A stretch of DNA of 64,000 nt from Cristatella mucedo (GCA_009760855.2 WPIO01000340.1:1-64000); one strand, 5' to 3'. Counted from the stretch's first letter, positions 24,245 through 36,124 are shown. The notes: a model not told the origin generated them from the letters alone. Numbers and translations: made by a program.

Positions 24245-24905
24245 GCTGCGATTGAATGGTGAGTAAAATCATGCTCGATAAACAACATGAATAACGTGGT
24301 TAGGAGTGACATGCACAGGGTCAGCATGCAAATATGGTTAATGGCAGCATGCACAGTATCAGCACGCATAAGCACGTGAAGGACGAATCACAGAGACCCA
24401 CTAAATGCTGTCCTAAAAAGGTGTGTTTCTAAGTTCTTTTTAAATGTGGTCAAGTCAGGGGATGTTCTGAGGCAAGTCGGGAGGGATTTCCAAGCTTTGG
24501 GAGCACGTGAATTAAATGCATGGTCTCCAAAGGATTTGAGGTTTGTACGAGGCATTGGTAAACTGTTGGATTTCGAAATGCGGGTGGTGCGATACTTGGC
24601 CTGGCGGGGGAGTAGATCTGAGAGTAGGCTAGAGCCATAGAATGAAGTGACCTAAAAGTGAGAGACAAAACCTTAGAGTCAATCCGTTGCTTTACTGGTA
24701 GCCAGTGCATGTCATCGAGAAGTGGTGTGATGTGGCAACTTCGACGCCCACGACAGACAAGCCTAGCTGCGGAGGTTTTCACCAGCTGTAATCGCCAGAT
24801 CGCACTTGCCGGTAGGCCAGCAAGCAGTGAGTTACAGAAGTGGAGACGGAATGTCACAAATGCATGGACCAACTTTGACGTGATATCCTTATCCAAACAA
24901 TAGTG
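24245..24905 (-). mobile_element. LINE-a copy a10
   Basis: Minus-strand RT C-terminal region and partial 3' UTR without the ATAAT tail. The frame 24,450-24,935 contains the LDKDITSKLVHAFVT, QLVKTSAARLVCRGRRSC and KQRIDSKVLSLTFRSL blocks shared with the copy at 52.6-53.5 kb. It is frameshifted near its C-terminus. Confidence 0.85.
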
Positions 24906-25611
24906 TAAACTCTGAATACAGCAAAAATCGTGCACGATTGTTAGAAAAACTGTCAGAATGCCGGTTCAACCATTTTTCCTTCAGCTGACCTAGTAATAAA
25001 AATAATAATAATCATATAAGTGCATTTGATATAGTAATCTCAGAAAATTCAGGCTCTTTCTAGGCACTCTACATTTGCTGTACTGGAAGCACGATCGAAT
25101 GGTTAGAAGTAGCATGCTCAATAAACAGCGAGAGTAACATGGTTAGGGGTAACGTACACCGGGTCAACACACATAAGCACATAAAGGATAATTCTCAGGG
25201 ACCCAATAAATACTGCGATACATAGATAGCTAATTTGATGCTTGGTTGATCTTGCAAAGAATGTTTGGCCCAAGGCTTAGGATTTCAATAGCAGCAGAAT
25301 ATTATGACGATGAAAATCAGCCAATGTTCGTCAAACTAGTTTTAACCCCGAGCTTCTCCTCTATAGTGAACTTTTCTACAGCTTTTGACTAATTGGCCGA
25401 TGACTGATTTTCGTGGGATCTATTGATCAGCTAATACGAAGACGGGTACAATCAGAGAGATCAAAGAGGTCGACGTGCAAATTAAGGGTTTAGTTTGCAG
25501 TTGTTGAATTTTGGAACGTGATAGTCGCTGCAACAGATGTGACACAGCTGCGTTTGCCACAATAGTCGACATAGAAGTGCGCTTTTCATAATAATATTAA
25601 TGCAAAAAAAG

Positions 25612-25965
25612 TAATAATAATAAGAATAACGCACTTGATAAAGCGCCCTCATAGAACTCAATCTCTTTTTAGGCGTTTTCCATTTGCTGCAAAGGAAACA
25701 CGATCGAATGGTCAGTGGTAGATGCTCAATAAACAGCAAGAATAACGCGGTTAGGCGTGAAATGCACTTGATTAGCTTGCAAGTGTGGTTAGTTTCAGCG
25801 TGCACAGTGTCACCACGCATAAGCGCACGGAATTCCAGTCACAGCGGCCCACTAAAAGCTGTGATAAATAGGTGCGTTTTCAATTTCTTTTGAAATGTTG
25901 TCAAGCCAGGAGATGTCGTCATGCCAGTCGTGAGTAAATTCCAGGCTTTGGAAGCACACGAACTA
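25612..25965 (-). mobile_element. LINE-a copy a11, 3' end
   Basis: AATAATAATAAGAATAA tail, LINE-a signature, 3' UTR and the very end of ORF2. Part of the 3' UTR also exists in copy 1 near 9,545-9,640, so the insertion may be older than the duplication. Confidence 0.7.
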
Positions 25966-25989
25966 ATTACATTCCCAATTTTACAGAGT

Positions 25990-27470
25990 GATGGTAGGGG
26001 TTTACCCGCCAAATGTCATGCAATTGTGCTTGCACGTTTACGTGCTGTGGCCTCACATTGCTAGAGTAATCCTGCCTATTCACCCATTCTAACGGCGCTG
26101 CAGATGCCATTTCCACAAAAAATTAGTGCTACTGCAGTTTTGACTGTAAATGAGAACAAACCCAGTGTAATCCAGTTTAACCCATCAAAGTCTACGTGAT
26201 TTCGCCTGCACTATGACACGCTGTGGCCTCCAATGGCCCGTGCCAACTATTAACATACATTTAAAAAACTCGATACAGCTGCAGTTTCCATAATCAATGC
26301 AGCTGCAGTTTAGACACTTATTTACAGAAAGACGTTTCCCGGGTTACCATACAAATTACACGGCATAGTGCATTGGCTTCTCATGCTATGGCCTCCTATG
26401 GCGTGGACCAGCAAGCCAGTCTACATATTCTAAGGCAATATTATTGTCTTGTTCACAATAGGTCATGTAAAGCTATAGCTTCGCAGCCACATTATAACGA
26501 AAAGTGTTTCGGGTTTACCCGTCTAATTTCATGACATTTACCAGGCGTGTTCTAACGCACTGGCCTCCAATGGCGCGGGCGTGTGTGAGGCGATAGCAAT
26601 ATAAATGAGTCAACAGAATCGCTTAAGAATTTGGTGATTACACTTGTAACACTATTTTCCATAATAAGCAATCTAAGCCATAGGTCGACGACGCCTATTA
26701 TTGGCATAGTAGCTGTATTTCAGTTCGAAAATACATAGCGGGCCGAGCTATTGGAAGCCATTAAATGGGAACTGGCACGGACTGCATCATGAAAATTGGT
26801 CAGCAAACTCGAAAGACAGTCTATTATAAATAGATATAAAACTGTGGTTATTCAACAGTTATTGTAGAAATGGCCGCCGTGTCGCAGTTCGTATACATAC
26901 GGAGGCTGGCTGGTTCGAGCCCTTTGAGGTTATAGTACAAGAACGCCCGTGCTCTATGCCACAAAATTTGGAGGTTAAACGGAACACTTTTCCCGTGATG
27001 CGGCTTCAAAATTTCAGTTGCACGAAGCCTATTGTAGACATTGAAGTTTTATCGCCGTTCAAAATTGCACGGTGGTCTGGGAAATTGAATGCTGTTGCAT
27101 GACAGAGAAAATGCACAATAGTACACAATTCTGGGGGTGAACTAATACTACCATTTCCGATAATGTGAAATTAAAGCCACAATCGTGGGATACGTATTAC
27201 GGTACTGGAAGGCGTATCGCCATTCGAATCCGTAAATATGCCAGCTGACGCGAGCAACTTGACTCCATAGCTCGAGGACGCGAAAGCGCGATTTCGTGAA
27301 CATTGGTAGGTAAACCCGTTACACTATTCGATATACTTGGGAACGAATGCCGCAGTGCCACCATCATTAGTTCGGGTAGAGGCACAACGCTTGCACTGCG
27401 CTACAATCGGAAGCTCGCAATACGCGAGCAGTAATGAGGCAGCGCTCGTCATTCTTCATATTATGCAAGC
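25990..27470. repeat. Foldback-like array of about 180-bp monomers, copy 2
   Basis: Same architecture as at 9,900-11,330. Forward cores lie near 26,180, 26,340 and 26,515. Reverse-complement cores lie near 26,745, 26,910, 27,070 and 27,245. The orientation switch is near 26,650. Confidence 0.6.
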
Positions 27471-27560
27471 GGCGACGCGGTAGTATATTAATATAAAATT
27501 CTATCACAAAATCATGATGCTATACAAGGACAGGTAGCACAGTCATCCTCTCCAACGGGC

Positions 27561-28010
27561 TGAGCGTTACAATGCCGAACGACACGGTCGCTTCGACTGT
27601 GGAGAACTGGGCCGGCATCTCGGCGCGGCCGCACACTTCATCGCTCACGCGAAGCTTCGGGAATATCCTCCGGAATAGCCCAACTCCGGGATAGCCGTAA
27701 TTCGAAGCCAAGTGCGTCGAGACGCCGCTCGTTGCCCTGGACCGTGACTCGAGAGCTCCTATGACGCACGGTGCACAGGGGGAGGCTCTCAGGTTAGCCG
27801 TGATACGAGCCTATACCTGCCTGGGTTTAACTAGGGCGACCACAGTGTTGCGTAGCGGTGGATCAAGTCGAGCAGAACACGGAGAGAGGACCCATTAGTT
27901 AACCAGGTGCGGAGTGAGAGGGGTGGCTAATCTGACAGCCAGATCCGCACCTGGTTAGAATGGAGTCTTGGGCAGACGCCGGGTCAGGATGCGGTCATTA
28001 TAAAAAAAAA
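27561..28010. other. No gene seen; hairpin near the right end
   Basis: GC-rich stretch. A perfect 14-bp inverted repeat (27,900-27,913 and 27,944-27,957, TAACCAGGTGCGGA) encloses 30 bases. An A13 run lies near 28,001. Confidence 0.5.
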
Positions 28011-28044
28011 AAAACTACAAGTGTTATTACTTGTTGAAGATTTA

Positions 28045-30185
28045 TGGATACTGAGAAATCCTCAGGAGCTCAAAAAACGTAAGAGAAAGGCAGAAATGGC
28101 CAAAGGGCAAGCATAAGAATGAGGGCTCTTTCCTAAAACAGCTAAACGAACAGAAATCTACTACTGAAATGCCAGACGAGTCGCGGACGAAGAATATTGA
28201 ATTGGAAAAGTGTCAGCATGAGCAAAATGAAGAAACCACAGTTCCGCTCCCAAGTAAAGATAAAACCAAGCTAGAGACAGGGGATAGCCAAGGAAATACA
28301 GTTCGTCTTGCGACAAGTTGAACCGGAGGTGGATTTCAGGGACCCTGCCGTACGGCCATCTAACATTAGAAATGTTACTGCACTTTTAGTGCAAAAGAGA
28401 ACGCAGCAGGTTTATGCCCGTGATTTTCCAAAAGATTCATAAAACAGCATATTTTCTCAGTTCCACTGCAAAAGAAGTCGTACGGCTCGTAGTTGATGTA
28501 TTCTATACAGTCTTTTGCTTTTGCTATAAGTTACTCAGCAAGGAGGCTAGCCTCTTGTCGGTGCAAGAAAGTGACTGCAAAGATTGGAAAAGTTGGTTTT
28601 CAGTTTTGTTCTCACAGGAGAAAGGCTCGTCACACCTAGAAAGTCATCATTTTGGAGCGCACTGGTAGTGCGGCAAGCAGAAGGCAAGATGTGGCATGAG
28701 AATTCAACAGGTGGTTAAGCAACGATGAGAATACTGGAATAAGGTCTTTGAGTGCTTCATTGCATTAGAAAAGGTACGCGGAACTCAAAAACGTAGCATT
28801 CCATGGATCAAACGAAAAGCCCTTCATATTTGAGAATGAAAAGTTTCTAAAATGTGTTGGGTTTCTGGATTGATTTGATCCTCTGATGATGGAACACCTT
28901 TAGATGGCGGGTGGTTACTGTCACACATTACCTCGGAAAAGAAATCCGGAATAAACTAATACGCACTCTAACTTCTACAATAAAGGATCAGACTGCCGAG
29001 GAAGCCAATTCAGCAAAATACTATTCAGATTTCCTCGACCCAGATGTCAGCCGCATTGAAGAGCCTACCATGCTTATTCGTTTTTGTTCACCTAAGAAAA
29101 AACCGAAGCTAGCGAGAGAAAATTTTCTTGGGTTCATCCCTTTACAAGAGATCGCATGTCTGAACCACACGACTGCAGTTCTGTTTGAGCCCTCAAAGAT
29201 ATGGGATTGGATGTTGGAAATATGAGAGGGTAAGGGTATGAAAATGGCAGTGAGGTGAAAAGCAAGGAGAATTTGAATGCAGAAGCGGATACAGAACAGA
29301 AGTCCACGTGCCATCTACGTACCTTGTAGTACCCATTCCCCGAATCTAGTTGTAAATGAGGCAGCAAAACTTTGCCTGGAGGTTGTGAATTTTGTCGCGT
29401 TAGTGCACGAACTATCTACCTTTTTCTCCGGATCTAATCGGCGTTGAGGATTCATCAGAAGTTATGTCACTGATGCCAGCAATCTTATGACAAAACCTCT
29501 CAGTTAAAGGAGATAAAGTAGAATTGCTGCTCTGAAAGCGCTGAGAGACAACCTTGACAGAATCAATGATGCTCTGATTGATATATACGAAGATTCGAGT
29601 CAGGAGAGGGTGGGCTGAAGCTGTTAAAATAGCATAACAAAATTTTCATTTGTACCAACGTTTCTTAACTAGTAAAGCATTTTGTTTGAGGTCAGTGTCA
29701 CCAGCACAGTTCTGACAAAAAATCAACTCACTTGAGAGTTAAACGGCAGGAAAATCTCAAAAAGCACATCAGTACTCTCCAAAATAAAGAGAGGTTATAT
29801 ACAATATTTGCGGATGCAACTCGAATTCCTAAAGAGTTTGAGACTAAAGCCGCGTTCGAAGGAAAAGGACAATCGCAAAAGAGAAGGTTGCTTAATTATG
29901 AAGCCTAAGCAGGAGGCTGCACAAGATCCCAAGGAGAGCTATAAGCTTAACTTTTCTTATGCTGCCATAAATGAAGAAGCGGAATTTATAACAGAAAGGT
30001 CAAATCAGATTCAACGACACAGCACGCTGCTTTCGCTCCTGTACGATGTTTTTCAAGATTTCCAGCATATCCACAGATGATCTCCGTAGTGAGAGCATAT
30101 TTCTGGAGGAGTCTCTTATTCATGGAGAAGAACAATGATTTAGATGGAGAGGAACTGCACGGTAAGCTGCAAACCATTGCCAGGA
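28045..30185 (+). pseudogene. hAT-family transposase pseudogene (ZMYM1 / TTF-type zinc finger-like)
   Basis: Scattered frames, read in order, follow the layout of ZMYM1-like hAT proteins. First, an FCFCYKLLS block with a following DCKDWKSW block (28,500-28,600), as in the TTF-type zinc finger. Next, the segment beginning YLGKEIRNKLIRTL (28,930-29,160) corresponding to the start of the catalytic core, with ENFLGFIPL at about 29,115. Then near 29,310-29,410 a block with the family's PC..HS.NL pattern followed by a VNFVALVHELSTFFS stretch, and finally a C-terminal hAT dimerisation-like end (DLDGEELHGKLQTIARRL, 30,139-30,192). Many stops and frame changes intervene, so it is inactive. Terminal inverted repeats and target duplications were not found. 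Identification rests on order and spacing of several blocks, not on one motif. Confidence 0.65.
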
Positions 30186-30212
30186 GGCTCTTGTAGACAA
30201 ACGTAGCGTGGT

Positions 30213-31118
30213 TCAGAAATTAGATAGGTTAACTCTCTCAATCGGCTCTGCCACCATATGTCCTGTTGAATCTGCACGAGATATAGATGTCCTGTTCGAA
30301 AGTGACATTTAGTTAGCGGACCACATCGGCTCCACAGTCAAGTCTGAAACTTTCAGCTGGACAACATTGCTACAATTTGGGTTTGTTTAGAGAGGAATAT
30401 AAACATCTACATTGGTCCGTATGTTTATGGCATTTCGTCTTGACTTCTGTAACTCAATTCTTGCTGGTCTATCGGCCTATGCAATCAGGCGCTGACAGCT
30501 TGTGCAAAGATCTGCAGCTAGACTCATCTGTCGTGAGTGTCGCAGTTGCCACTTTAAACTACTTCTCGCCGACCGGCTCTGACTCCCAGTCAAGCAACGC
30601 ATTGTCTTCGAGGTTCTGTCACTCACTTTTGGGTCCCTTCGTTATTTGGATCCAGCCTACGCATCAGATCTACTCCCCTACTAGGCTAAGCATCGTAGCA
30701 CTGGCTTTTCGGAATCTAATCGCTTACCTGTACCTCGTACGAACCTCAAATACGCTATAGACCGTACCTTCAGTTGGTATGCTCCCAAAGCCTGAAACTT
30801 CCTTCCAAATGGCGTCACGACGTTCCCTGAATTGACCACATTTAAAAATAAACTAAAACACATCTATTTATCACCGCATTTTTTGCTTCCATCCAATTCG
30901 TTCTGTACGTACTTGCGTGCTGACACTGTGCATGCTGCCACTAATCATACTAGCATGCTGACCCTGTGCATGTCCCCCCTAACCATGTTATGCGTTGAGC
31001 AATCTACCAAGAACCATTCCGAGAACCATCATGCATCATTTGCTGCAAATATAAAGTGCCTAGAAAGAGATTGAGTTCTCCGAGGGGGCTGTATAAAATG
31101 CAATATTATTATTATTGT
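30213..31118 (+). mobile_element. LINE-a copy a12
   Basis: Plus-strand copy from the middle of the RT region (30,213, the SIGSA.. block) through the RT C-terminal part (30,430-30,880), the 3' UTR with the GAACCATCATGCATCA region, and the terminal block, ending in ATTATTATTATTG at 31,118. Frame 30,377-30,760 keeps several family blocks but is shifted. It lies directly after the hAT pseudogene. Confidence 0.85.
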
Positions 31119-32190
31119 TGTTTAGTAGACTATAAATCACCTACAAGTCGTGCAATTTCTATTACATCATGAATTCAGGGGTACTCAGAATAATTATTGA
31201 CCGTGCCAATTTCTGGGGCCAGTGGAGAAAAAGTTTTTCAAAATAATTAAAGCTAATAAACGATTACCGTTGTTCAACAATGTGCCAAGAAAGACTGATC
31301 GGTTCGGTAAAAAAATCTACCGAATCAGATTTAGCATTTCCTCTTGACGTTGAAGTACTAGTCCGTGCATTCGCCAAGTAAAAGGTATGGAAAGCAAGGT
31401 TTTGAACGCCTCTTTTAACACTTTATGTAGTATTGAATTCACCCATGTTATTTACGGATGTTTGTGGGACGTTATGAAAATAAATTTTTTAGGCCATGCA
31501 CGTTTGGTTTTACTTCATGATGGGCGGATGGGGAAGGGCATGTGTGGGACGGGGGACTGGAGCCATATATCTGATCTCACTTAGTGAACCAAACTGGATT
31601 GCACCGCCACTGTATATTATGTACGTATTTTTTCTAATGAAAATCCAATTATACATATAAATATAAGTTTGAGCAAATGTTCCTTGAAATTGTTTGCTTG
31701 CTCACTTTTGGCCTGCGCTCTTTTTGTTGGGTTACCATGCGTGCCCTTGTATTGCGTGTGTGTGTGTTCGCGTGAGCATATTGGTGTGCCTGCCTGTGTG
31801 TGTGTGTGTGTGCGTGTGTGTATGTGTATGTATGTGTGTGTATCTTTCAACTGAGAATGCCGTCTTCCCTTGCGTCGCCAGTTGACTCACTGGAGTTGGG
31901 ATGTAGGAACCTGCATTTATTCAATAATATAATAATAAAGTAATTCTACCAAGCAAACCCACCCTTAGTGGCCAAAGACCGTATTCAGTTCCTCGACCGT
32001 TCAATCCACTTGAAAGCTCGATTGAGAGTGTGGTACCCCATTACGGTACCCCGTATGACAAAGCTGAGCGAGGATTATTGCCCTCTTTTAGCAGCCTGCT
32101 GACACGTCACTATGGGTGCTATATACTGTGCCCATATTCGAACGATCAAGAGCAGACCGGCCGTCCTGCATGTCCCGCTGCGTCAAGAAG
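31119..32190. other. No gene seen; (GT)n microsatellite at about 31,790-31,845
   Basis: No recognisable coding sequence. The GT repeat generates short Cys/Val or Thr/His frames on the two strands that should be ignored. AT-rich short runs occur at 31,920-31,945. Confidence 0.6.
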
Positions 32191-32194
32191 TCTA

Positions 32195-33345
32195 ATAATA
32201 ATAATAATATTAATAATATTAAAAAACACTCGATAATGCACCCTCAGCATGGTTAAGGGTGACATGGTTAGGAGTGACGTGCACAGGGTCAGCATTCAAG
32301 TGTGGTTATTAGCAGCATGCATAGTGTCAGCACGTATAAGCACATACACGACAAATCGCAGAGACCCACTAAATGCTGTGTGAAATAGGCGCGTTTTCAT
32401 TTCTTTTTAAATGGAGTTAAACCGGGCGATTTCATGATAAACTAGAGGCACGGTCTCCAAAGGATTTGAGATTTGTACGAGGTATAGGTAAACGGTTGGA
32501 TTCCGAAAAAAGGGTTGTACGATGCTTAGTCTGGTGAGGCAGTAGATCTGATAGGTAGGCTGAAGTCAAAGAATGAAGAGACCTGAAAATGAGTGAAACA
32601 ACTTGAAAGTTGAATCGTTGCTTGACTGATAGCCAGTGCAGGTTGGCGAGAAATGATGTAACGTGACAGCAGCGACGCCCACTACAGACCGGCCTAGCTT
32701 AAGAGTTTAGCACTAGCTATAAGCGCCTGACTGCACAGGTTGGTAGACTGGCAAGGGTGAGTTACAGAAGTGAAGACGGGTTGTCACAAATGCACGAACC
32801 AACTTAGACGATGTATCCTTGTCTAAACAAGCCTGAATCTTAGCAATGATATGAAGCTGAAAGTAGGCAGACTTGAGTGTGAAGCTGGTGCGGTCGTCAA
32901 ACGAATGGTCGCTTTAAAATACAGCACCTTGATTTCGTGCAGATTCAACAGGAGATGTGCTGGCAGAGCCGGTTCGGAGCGTTAGTATTTCCAGATTCTT
33001 AATCACATTTGGTTTGCCTGAAACTATTAAGTTGGTATCCATGTGAGGATTCATCAATTCATGCAGCCAGAGAGTGGAGAAAATTCGACATGCTGGAGGG
33101 CTGGGAGGGATCAAAGCAAAGGTACAATTGAGTGTCATCCGCATAGAAGTGAAAGCCTAGATTGTGCTGGGCAATCACATCTAAATGAGGGAGAGCATAA
33201 ACCGTGAAAAGAACAAGACCAAGCGGGAAGCCTGAGGTACCCCATATTTCAGAGATTCCTCGCATGATCTTCGTCCATTCACATTAATACTCTGGAATGC
33301 CCAGGCAAGATGAGAGGTGCTCAAGAAGGAGGTCTATAGAGTCTT
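32195..33345 (-). mobile_element. LINE-a copy a13 with RT catalytic motif
   Basis: Minus-strand copy with an AATAATAATAAT tail at 32,195. It runs through the 3' UTR, the RT C-terminus, and up to the RT catalytic region. The frame 33,059-33,265 contains FYADDTQLYLCF, the YADD active-site box of reverse transcriptase, preceded by a partly decayed SGFPLGLVLF block. The element is 5'-truncated near 33,345 and internally frameshifted. The segment between 32,640 and 32,960 aligns with 53,150-53,480. Confidence 0.9.
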
Positions 33346-34170
33346 AATTTTTTATTATAGAAATATATAATATTAAAAAGCTCTTGATTATAATCGAGAA
33401 ATCGTGAATCTGTCTGGCTGGCTTGTGAGAGCAGTTGGCTTTGGAAACTCCTGGTAGTAAGCTCACTGTCCGAGTAGCCTACTAGCTGAGGCACGAGCGT
33501 TCGCCTCTTTTTCGGCTCGCTGTGTCTCCCTCTTGTGGTTAAAAAACGCAGAACAGGCTTACGGCAAGCTGACTCTTTGTTTGTGAATGTGCGTGCCCAA
33601 ATGCATGCTTATGTACAGGCCAAGCCGAAGAATAGCTACCCTGTGAATGAAAATTAGGGAAATGTGGAGCAATGTGCAATGCGGCTCACGTTTGGCCGGC
33701 TGATGGTCGATTCATGCTTGAAGCCAGCCGTAGCGAGCACCGAGCCACGTGTTTTTTCGAGAGTCAGTTAACCCCGTCACTGTCGTTCCGTGAGAACGCG
33801 ATCGCAAGGCCGACTCGGCAGACTCGGCGATGTGCATCAGGGTGATCCCTGCTCGGATCTGATCCCCACGGTGCTAAGTAGTGGCTCTAAGTAGTGTGCT
33901 GTCAGTGTAGTCAAACACTCGTCAGGGCGAGCAAAACGAGCACAAATGACGTAATTACAAGATTAGATTTAACTTTAAGATTCGTGCAAAGGTAGGAAGC
34001 CGATCGCAGATGTCGTGACGAGAATTTGGACACAGGCTCCGGCAGTCGCCTTTGAAATATCACCCTATGAAGGCATAGCGGCCGTCCCAACGTCGATCGT
34101 CTGCAGCTGGTGCACGAGATTCAGAGCGGCTCAGATTCTCGGTCATAAAAGGCGTAGCTATATAAATAAT
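33346..34170. other. No gene seen
   Basis: Mixed-composition sequence with no supported gene. An AT-rich start (33,346-33,400) is followed by a GC-richer half. Confidence 0.5.
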
Positions 34171-34242
34171 AGTAAAATAATAATACCACATTTCATATAG
34201 CAACCTCAGAGAAATCAATCTCTTTATAAAAAAATTTAAAAC

Positions 34243-34377
34243 AAATTCGTTTGTATAGCGCCCCAAGAGAACTAAATCTCTATTCAGGCGCTTCACATAT
34301 GCCTCAGGGCTCGAGCCCACGACCTCAGCCAGACCTTAGCTGGGGTGAGCGCCTTAACCGCCTGACCAACCCAGCTC
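34243..34377 (-). mobile_element. tRNA-derived SINE, copy 1
   Basis: On the minus strand it begins with a tRNA-like head with an A-box (TGGTCAGGCGGTTAAGG) and a B-box-like GGGCTCGAGCCC. A tail follows whose GAAGCGCCTGAATAGAGA and GTTCTCTTGGGGCGCTATAC blocks mirror the 3' end of LINE-a. It ends in an AT-rich stretch. The shared tail is the usual sign that a SINE borrows the LINE's enzymes. It is followed in tandem by a second copy. Confidence 0.75.
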
Positions 34378-34384
34378 GACAAAA

Positions 34385-34526
34385 AATATAATTCATTTAT
34401 ATAGCGTCCCGAGAGAACTTAGTCTCTATTCAGGCGCTTCACATACGCCTCGGGGCTTGAGCCCGCGACCTCAGTCAGACCTTGGTCGGGGCGAGCACCT
34501 TAACCGCTAGACCAAACCAGCTAGGC
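34385..34526 (-). mobile_element. tRNA-derived SINE, copy 2
   Basis: Same structure and strand as copy 1, with A-box TGGTCTAGCGGTTAAGG and B-box-like GGGCTCAAGCCC. Its tail ends in ATTATATTTTTT. The two copies differ at scattered positions, so they look like separate insertions of one family, or an old tandem duplication. Confidence 0.75.
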
Positions 34527-34540
34527 GAGCTCAATTGGCC

Positions 34541-34850
34541 ATTTCTTTCTGAGCTTCTTCTTCTCCGAATGAATCTTTGAGTCGGTCGCTCTAATACTAA
34601 AACCTCGGTATCTGGCTTACAGATCGCTCCAAGTGCAAGCACCAGCCTTGACCTCGGCTATAAATAACCGCTCTCTAAGAGTGCCACCGTAGCACCGCCT
34701 TTTACTTCTAGTCTAGTCATCTCGCAGTCCTCTCTGCATCGAAGTGAAACTTTCGGTCGTCGAGCACTCGGCCGGCATAAACCTCAAACATTTATCTTGC
34801 CTATGGCACGGTCGCTATCTGCGATGACGTTGCTGCCAATAAAAATAATA
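34541..34850. other. No gene seen
   Basis: Unrecognised sequence between the SINE pair and the next duplication block. Confidence 0.45.
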
Positions 34851-34859
34851 ATACCAATA

Positions 34860-35990
34860 ACAATAGTACATTTGTATAGCACCCTCAGAGAACCGAATCT
34901 CTTTTTAAACACTTCACAGATGCTTAATAGAAAGTATACAAGTCTCACTTAAAATCGCATCTGCTTGTGTCAGCTTGTTGTAGATGTGAAATCGTCTTAC
35001 GCTGGATTTCATGTGATTTGGATGTGTGCTTGTGTATGACTCCTACATTTCATATAGCAACCTCAGAGAACTCAATCTCTTTCTAAAAAAAATAAAAAAA
35101 ATATAATTCATTCGTATAGCGCCCCAAGAGCAAGTACTGCTCCTACTCCTGGAGTGCTACTAGCCGGAGGCCTTACTAAAGGGTAGCTATCGGTTTCTTC
35201 ATTTTGTCTTTAGCAGGTCTAAACGTGACACGTTTTTTTGTTCGTTGGCATGCTTCATACCGTTCAGATCACTAACGCGTGGGTAGTGATTCTCTTGAAG
35301 TGAGTAAATAACCAATAGGATAAAGATTAGGTTCTCTCAGGGCAATTTACCAACGACCCGGTATTGCTATAGTCGTTAATACTACTCTTGCATTGAACTG
35401 AAGAAGGCACAGATAGAGTATTAGTTTTATAGTGATATTTAAACCAATTTTTACTAACTTTATTATAAAGACTTAGCTATGAATGGCAATACATGCATTC
35501 AACTGCTAAGATACCGCATTATAACTTGTATTTAACTTGAACATGGATTATAAATATTACTCCGAGCTTGACCCAAGACCTCCTTGGACGGTGCTACCGG
35601 TACAAAGGTTGTGACAAAGTTTGTTAAGTACAGATGCGTTACATTTCTTTGACAGGCCTACATCACGCCACTCACGGAGTCGACTCTGCCGACGTACTTG
35701 ACGTGGTCCATTATCAGCGTGATTCTCTTCTTTCCTCTGGGATTGGCAGCTTTAATTGCTTCCCTCAATGTAAGACGATCGCCGACGGTTGGGCACGAAA
35801 GAATGAACTCATTCATAGCTAAATTTTGCTACGTTGGTGCCACAGTAGTCGGTGTGCTGGGATGGGCTGGAGCCATCACTGCTATTATTCTAACTAGGAG
35901 TACCATTTCAGGTTCAGCCTCGCTATTCTCAGAGTAGTACTCAACTTCCGGCTATTTGGAAACTACTGAACAACGTTAGCCGCATGCATT
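34860..35990 (+). repeat. Duplication U3, copy 2, carrying the intact CD225 exon
   Basis: Co-linear with 11,461-12,560. It starts with an AATAATAATA run and a SINE/LINE-type tail (34,860-34,925). A second SINE tail fragment lies at 35,045-35,130 and is absent from copy 1. Confidence 0.7.
35656..35937 (+). CDS. CD225/dispanin-like membrane protein, terminal exon
   Basis: A clean splice acceptor (pyrimidine-rich tract ending TTTGACAG, AG at 35,654-35,655) opens a 93-codon frame ending in TAG at 35,937. The encoded piece starts AYITPLTESTLPTYLTWS, then has a first hydrophobic segment with the FFPLGLAALIASL stretch. A basic NVRRSP loop follows, then a second membrane segment (roughly residues 62-83, with GVLGWAGAITAIIL), and a short Ser-rich tail. 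A W-S-I-I-S block, a P-L-G-x-x-A-L centre and a short polar loop before a second membrane helix are the signature of the CD225 (dispanin) domain, shared by IFITM- and PRRT-type proteins. Function in this animal is unknown. Upstream exons, which in the family often encode a proline-rich cytoplasmic tail, were not recognised. Codon use and stop follow the standard code, in contrast to the virus-like region. Confidence 0.7.
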   Translation, partial: AYITPLTESTLPTYLTWSIISVILFFPLGLAALIASLNVRRSPTVGHERMNSFIAKFCYVGATVVGVLGWAGAITAIILTRSTISGSASLFSE

Positions 35991-36124
35991 GCTGAGACTA
36001 GGCAGATACTCAAACCATCGGCGAATATAATTTTCTGTCGCCTCAGAACTAGCTTTACGGAAGTGTGGAGCTGCTGCATATGCAATTTAAGGTCAAGAAT
36101 ACTGCCGCACCTCTTGCATGCTCA

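Larger units (their letters stand above)
24990..27560. repeat. Segmental duplication unit U2, copy 2 (pair of 8,888-11,460)
   Basis: Same order as copy 1: degenerate LINE-a-like tail (24,995-25,585), then a LINE-a insertion, then the foldback-like array, then the closing segment. Similarity ends near 27,565. Confidence 0.75.

Noticed and set aside
31617-31885. Cys/Val- and His/Thr-rich frames
   Set aside because: Translation of the (GT)n microsatellite.
34385-34526. Functional tRNA gene
   Set aside because: A- and B-box are present, but arm pairing is poor and a LINE-type tail follows, so it is a SINE.
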